Assembly (NCBI GenBank): GCA_011763485.2
Contig: JAANSK020283379.1
Coordinates: forward strand, 1-20,429
Direction of reading: 5' to 3'
Source of the DNA: Isoetes engelmannii
Taxonomy: Eukaryota > Streptophyta > Lycopodiopsida > Isoetales > Isoetaceae
DNA: 20,429 bases
Below the pieces are notes generated by a model that saw only the letters and a program-made list of their open reading frames with translations, did not search any database and was not told the origin of the DNA. Every line of letters starts with the position of its first letter. The first letter of the stretch is position 1. Shown here in pieces: positions 16,479 through 20,429 of the stretch. The translations under genes and the position numbers were made by a program.

Positions 16479-17985
16479 CAAAGAAGAGAAATAATAGGAA
16501 GTTGGGCTCACAATTTCAAGCTTTCCAAGATGTTCAAATTTAAGGTCGGAGCCACGAAGAATAACAAAGATTTCTTTTCGAGCTTCTTGCTGCCAAAAGG
16601 TATGTTTAGAGAGCATGGTTAGGGCCCATGTAAGCAAGAGAGCTGTAGTAGCATGGCCTGCAAGAAATATGTTTTTGCTTTCATCCATCATCTGGTTGAT
16701 ACTCATTTTTGGTTTTCCTTTAATCATCACTCCAAATATGTCCATTTCTCCTTCTAGCTCACCGGATTTGGCTAACCTCGATTCCGTGATCTCCTCTAAC
16801 TGTTGATTCAAATACTTCTCCTTCTTCCACAGTTTCAAGTTCTCTATTGTTGGCAAATTTCTGAGGTAACAATCAACATATCTTTAATATATACTCCATA
16901 TGCACTAATTAAAAGTTTAGCCTCTTGATTTGTCAAGCTAACCTGTATTCAGGTATTAAGCGTTTGTAGCTATATACACTGCTCAATCTGGAGTTCAGAA
17001 TATCAACAAGTAGTTGAAATGCATTGGCAGCTTTAGTGGATCCATCCATTGTTGCTCCGAAAGATGCTCTCGTTATGATATCCATGGCCATTATAGACAT
17101 TTCCTTGAAGATTTCAATTTCTACACTCGATCTTGAATCTTTAATTTGTTTGCTCCATTTATTTGCAACCTCTTGGCCTCCAGAACAGACATGCTTGAAC
17201 AATTTCTGCAACCAATGCAAGAAGAATATGTTAGAAAACTAGAATTGCTTGCAAGCATATGAAGATCCAAGAATTTGATAAGTTTAGCAAAGAGAATCAG
17301 TCACAGGATGCTAAACAGCACCTTGAGATACTCCATTCTAAAAGCTGGACTGAGAATTCTTCTCTGTTGTTTCCAAAACTCCCCTTCTGACAAAGCCAAG
17401 CCATTGCCAACAAGACTAGCAAGGACTTCCCTGCTTATACTTGATTTTTGGTAGAAGGATGCCTTGGTGACAAGGACTTCTTTGGCTAACTTTGGATTGG
17501 CAATGACAAGCCTAGTCATGGCACCTAATTCATGAACAGAAACATTCCCTGAAAGAAACACCACATCAACCATGTTAACATGTAGCCTATGTTGTAGAAT
17601 TAACATGTACTCCAGCAAACAAAAATTGAAAATACCATGGCAACTCAGGCGAGTTTGCTAGTTCCAGTTGATTTCTTTTCAAAGGATATATAAAAAGAAG
17701 CTCACCATACAGTTCAACAAAATTGCACAGTTCGGGCGCAACACAAAGCTTGGAAGGCTGTTCAAACCCACATGCATATTTTCCAACGCCCAAGGTCAGG
17801 CTTCTAATTTCAGGTAGATTACCTACCAATAGCCTGAAAGGTGGTCCTTTTATGCCTTGTTTCTGATAGTGTCTTCTAAGCTTGAGGGGCTTCAAGCATG
17901 TCCTGTACAAGGCAAAGATGGACCATGTCAAAAGCACTGCTCCTGCACATGTTTGCATCAAATGGCTATGAAAGAAAGCTGCCAT
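15783..17985 (-). CDS. Cytochrome P450, CYP72 clan, five exons, complete
   Basis: This is a haem mono-oxygenase of the endoplasmic reticulum; the substrate cannot be told. Exons on the - strand: 17985-17706, 17548-17322, 17205-16943, 16860-16512 and 16202-15783. All four introns are GT-AG and the phases close into 512 residues, the usual plant length. An N-terminal membrane anchor (about residues 10-28) and a KGPP hinge precede a C-helix FWKQQRR (W152), an I-helix FLAGHATT (324-329), the K-helix NETLR (E380, R383), FNPERF (433-438) and the haem loop FGGGPRICVG with Cys460. The clan call rests on WKQQRRILSPAF, AGHxTT and the NLPTIENLKLWKKEK stretch. Oddity: the I-helix has Ala327 where the family has Glu or Asp. 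No frame breaks are seen. It is the parent-like paralogue of the dead copies at 5028 and 10385. An in-frame ATG six codons upstream is an alternative start. Confidence 0.93.
16203..16511 (-). other. P450 intron 4 with microsatellites and a long A/T homopolymer
   Basis: This 309-base intron is bounded by GT (16511-16510) and AG (16204-16203) on the - strand. It contains TA/TATG/CATA-rich repeats (about 16262-16375) and an A-run on the + strand (16440-16478, broken once by GC), which is a T-run in the transcript close to the donor. The simple repeats create long but meaningless open frames on both strands. Confidence 0.88.
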
Positions 17986-18749
17986 TGAAACACTGCAGAT
18001 CATAGCTTTGGAAGAAACACTGCAGATCTTGAAGGGTGTAAGATGGTGATAGGGTGAAGAAATACGTTCGAACCTGCAAGCATAATTTTTTTCTGTAACC
18101 CATGTTAGTGTATACCTCATGTAGCATCATCCGTTGACATCTCACCCAGAACGTGCAATCAATCGACATTAGAATGTGCATTGTCCACATTCATTGGTCC
18201 GTCGAAGCTACGTTATGGAAGTTGTAGCCACAGCTTCCTTAAACAAATATGCTTACTCATTTTAAGGATCTCTGGAAGAGCACTAATATTGCTTAAAAAG
18301 GTTGTCTTATGTACGAGGAAAAAAAATGAGACAGAAGCGTGGGACATTTTTAAATGAATTGCTACAAGCTATAACTATTTTGTACGAAGCACATCTAACC
18401 TTGGCTACATTGTAAGTTCGTTTATGTTGTTTATGCAGTATAAAAACGTTCAAAATTCATTTACCTTGAGTAGCAGTTATTGATGTTTGTCTTATTCATA
18501 TGCATCTAAGAATTGTATATGCATTATTGCAGATCCCAAAGTTGTACCAGTCATTATGTGCCTGAGCTACTTTTGTTTATGATCTATTTCTTAATTTCCT
18601 TGTCTCTAAGGATTTTTGGAATGGGCGAGCATCAGTTGGTGCAATTTTTGTAGGTTTACCATTCTTATTTCTCACTGGTGCAATTTTTGTATGTTTGTCA
18701 TTCTTATTTCTCACTCACTTAGACAAATGTAAAGTTATATATATGCAGC
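17986..18749. other. P450 upstream region and 3' flank of the next gene
   Basis: The P450 promoter and 5' UTR must lie here, and on the right side the 3' UTR of the gene at 18750. No coding exon is convincing. GAAACACTGCAGATC occurs twice (about 17987-18001 and 18014-18028), a short direct repeat just ahead of the P450 start. A 39-bp tandem duplication lies at 18637-18714. I cannot point to a trustworthy TATA box. Confidence 0.5.
18637..18714. repeat. 39-bp tandem duplication
   Basis: TGGTGCAATTTTTGTA, then CATTCTTATTTCTCAC, occur at 18637 and again at 18676 with three differences between the copies. It sits in the likely 3' UTR of the gene that ends at 18750. Confidence 0.92.
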
Positions 18750-19755
18750 TCAGTTTCTTCTAGATTGTTTGCTTCTTAGCTCTGTTTGCAGACATACTCG
18801 TCTCAACATCCCAGTTGGTGCATAAATCCGTTCGATTAGGAGAACTACATCGTCAGCTGCCCACCCTACACCTATTGTTAGGTTTCCATCTTTACCAATA
18901 TCTACATATGTGAAGACACCACCTGTCAGCCACAAGATATTGGCATCATCATCACTAGCGCATGCCTTAGGAAATATTTTTCTCTTCCGCGCTTCTCTAC
19001 ATGTGTAGATAAGTGATTTGCTTGCTTCAACAACCATAGCACATGCCTCGAACACATTACAACTTCCATCCATTTGTGCTGGCATAGCTCTAGGCCTCTC
19101 TGAAAAGCTATCTATTGCATGTCCAGTAAGGCTGCCACAAACATTTAATTCAATCAGCATTCAACAGAAAAACATCATTTCCTTTTCCTTATCATGTCAA
19201 AAGAAGTCTTCATTGCAAAATAAGTCATTCAAAATTACACATATTTTTTATAAACCTGTTAGCTTTATTATGTTGGACAGTCTTAAGCAGCATAGAGAAT
19301 TCTTCAAACATACCTAATATTCAATGAGCTTGAAGGCCCTATCCATTCTTCTTGGCGGATAGCAATGCGCATGATTTGGATATTTTCTCCTTTATTCTCC
19401 ACCATGATGGTATGCACCACATGTAGTCTAGAATGTCCTCCTCTGACAAGACACTGACAGCAATAAACCAGAGGTCAGATAGCTTAAGCATAAAGTGCTT
19501 ATCAGCCAAAAAATGTCTACGACTACGGTTAAATAAAGACGGATCCACATAAGGTTGTGTTGAAGTGTTCTGTACATCAGGTGCTTAAATACCAAATAAC
19601 AGAAGCTAGGCAAATAACAAGAATAAATATTAAGTTCACTTCTTGCATTCAATAAAACGAAGAGGCCTTACTTGCTCAATTTTAAAGGTTGGGGTGTTGT
19701 AATAGTCGGCACTGCCATCTAGAAGTTCTGTTGGTCCTCTTGAATATGAACCATC
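18750..19755 (-). CDS. 3' part of a spliced gene, product resembling lipocalin-like DUF3598 proteins
   Basis: Three exons on the - strand fit together without a break: 19755-19672, 19453-19314 and 19131-18750, joined by GT-AG introns of 218 and 182 bases. They give about 200 residues starting DGSYSRGPTELLDGSADYYN, through FKIEQCLVRGGHSRLHVVHT, IRQEEWIGPSSSLNIS, then LWLTGGVFTYVDIGKDG, LTIGVGWAADDVVLLIERIY and a stop after QSRRN. The pattern (an EQC-strand, HVVHT, QEEW.GP, a GGV strand, then E/GVGW...R.Y...G.L) recalls the beta-barrel DUF3598 family of plants and cyanobacteria, whose role is unknown, possibly in plastids. That match is from memory and tentative. The earlier exons were not found and should lie further right. 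Frame-keeping across three exons suggests an active gene. Confidence 0.68.
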
Positions 19756-20429
19756 CTGCATACATAGGTATAGATTTGATATGTCTTAAGTATAATCTCT
19801 TGTCTGAGCCATTCCTGTCATGCAAAAGATATGAATGCCCCCTTGAAAGAAGAAATAAAAGAACTTTTCTTGCCAATTTAATATTCATCTAGAGTTTCTG
19901 TTAGAAACCATACACATTGCATGTAGCTAGGGATATATTTATAATTGATTAGAACAAACAGAAGATGACATATTGTGATAACACACTTAATACGTCATGC
20001 ACTTAATACCAAGGACATAGTTACTAGAAGAATAAAATACCCTATACCCCAAATCCACAACTCACAACAAAATCTGAAATCATAATCCATCAATGCCTGT
20101 AGGGTGTTATATACATCCTTGAATCTCTAGGTCAAGTGGACACACATATTGGAATCCTGGCCTGCTTGTTGAAAACAAGGGGCTACTCAAAACACACAAG
20201 GGACTGCACAAGTAAGCATACATGACATGGGTACCACAGGAATAAAATATCTCCAACCCTATAGTTCAGACTGAATTCTAAAATTGCTACATTCCATCAA
20301 GACCTCATAGAGTGTGACACGGCCTTAGGATATGTTGGATTCATCATCAATAGCGGCTGTACTATGGCTACAAAAATGACTATTAAACGACATACGAAAA
20401 TACTCAACTTAGCTTGACAAAGAAGACTG
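19756..20429. other. Likely intron of the gene at 18750, no exon recognised
   Basis: Read on the - strand this stretch is T-rich and full of stops, as expected of an intron. A 68-codon open frame near 19682-19888 overlaps the exon at 19755 but its upstream part has no support. The missing 5' exons are probably beyond 20429. Confidence 0.5.

Noticed and set aside
16293-16622. Long + strand frames over the P450 intron 4
   Set aside because: They arise from CATA/TATG and A-run simple repeats and continue antisense into exon 4.

Overview
The window reads as a transposon-rich stretch of a land-plant nuclear genome. The support is spliced host genes with GT-AG introns, a plant-type cytochrome P450, L1-type LINEs with endonuclease, reverse transcriptase and zf-RVT domains, degraded copies of the plant nuclear tRNA-Thr(UGU), and AT-rich intergenic DNA. 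The species cannot be told. A seed-free plant such as a fern is only a guess.

Layout. 1-3953: a decayed L1-type LINE on the + strand, entered near the start of ORF2 and ending in a poly(A) tail. 4308-5034: a reverse-transcriptase fragment of a second LINE family on the - strand. 5028-5500: a dead copy of the last P450 exon (-). 6660-8700: a LINE ORF1-like region (+) that ends at an A-run with no ORF2 after it. 8694-10165: a dense repeat block with a tRNA-Thr-derived SINE-like array in the centre and ~80-100 bp repeats on both sides. 10385-12275: a dead copy of P450 exons 4 to 1 (-), split by the 3' end of another L1 and carrying a long (AAGG)n microsatellite. 12660-14330: two more RT fragments of the second LINE family (-). 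14851-15076: two inverted repeats that share an arm, one GC-rich.

Two host genes look alive, both on the - strand. The first is a complete five-exon P450 (15783-17985, 512 residues, CYP72 clan). The second is the last three visible exons of a gene (18750-19755) whose product faintly recalls lipocalin-like DUF3598 proteins; its 5' end lies beyond or near the right edge.

Main reading: the two P450 fragments have the same strand and gene order as the intact gene and cover complementary parts of it. They are best explained as one old tandem duplicate pulled apart by about 5 kb of inserted repeats. I found no coherent new multi-gene system. The most unusual items are the exploded P450 duplicate, the SINE-like tandem array, the ORF1-only LINE region, the stacked inverted repeats, and the missing acidic residue in the I-helix of the intact P450.
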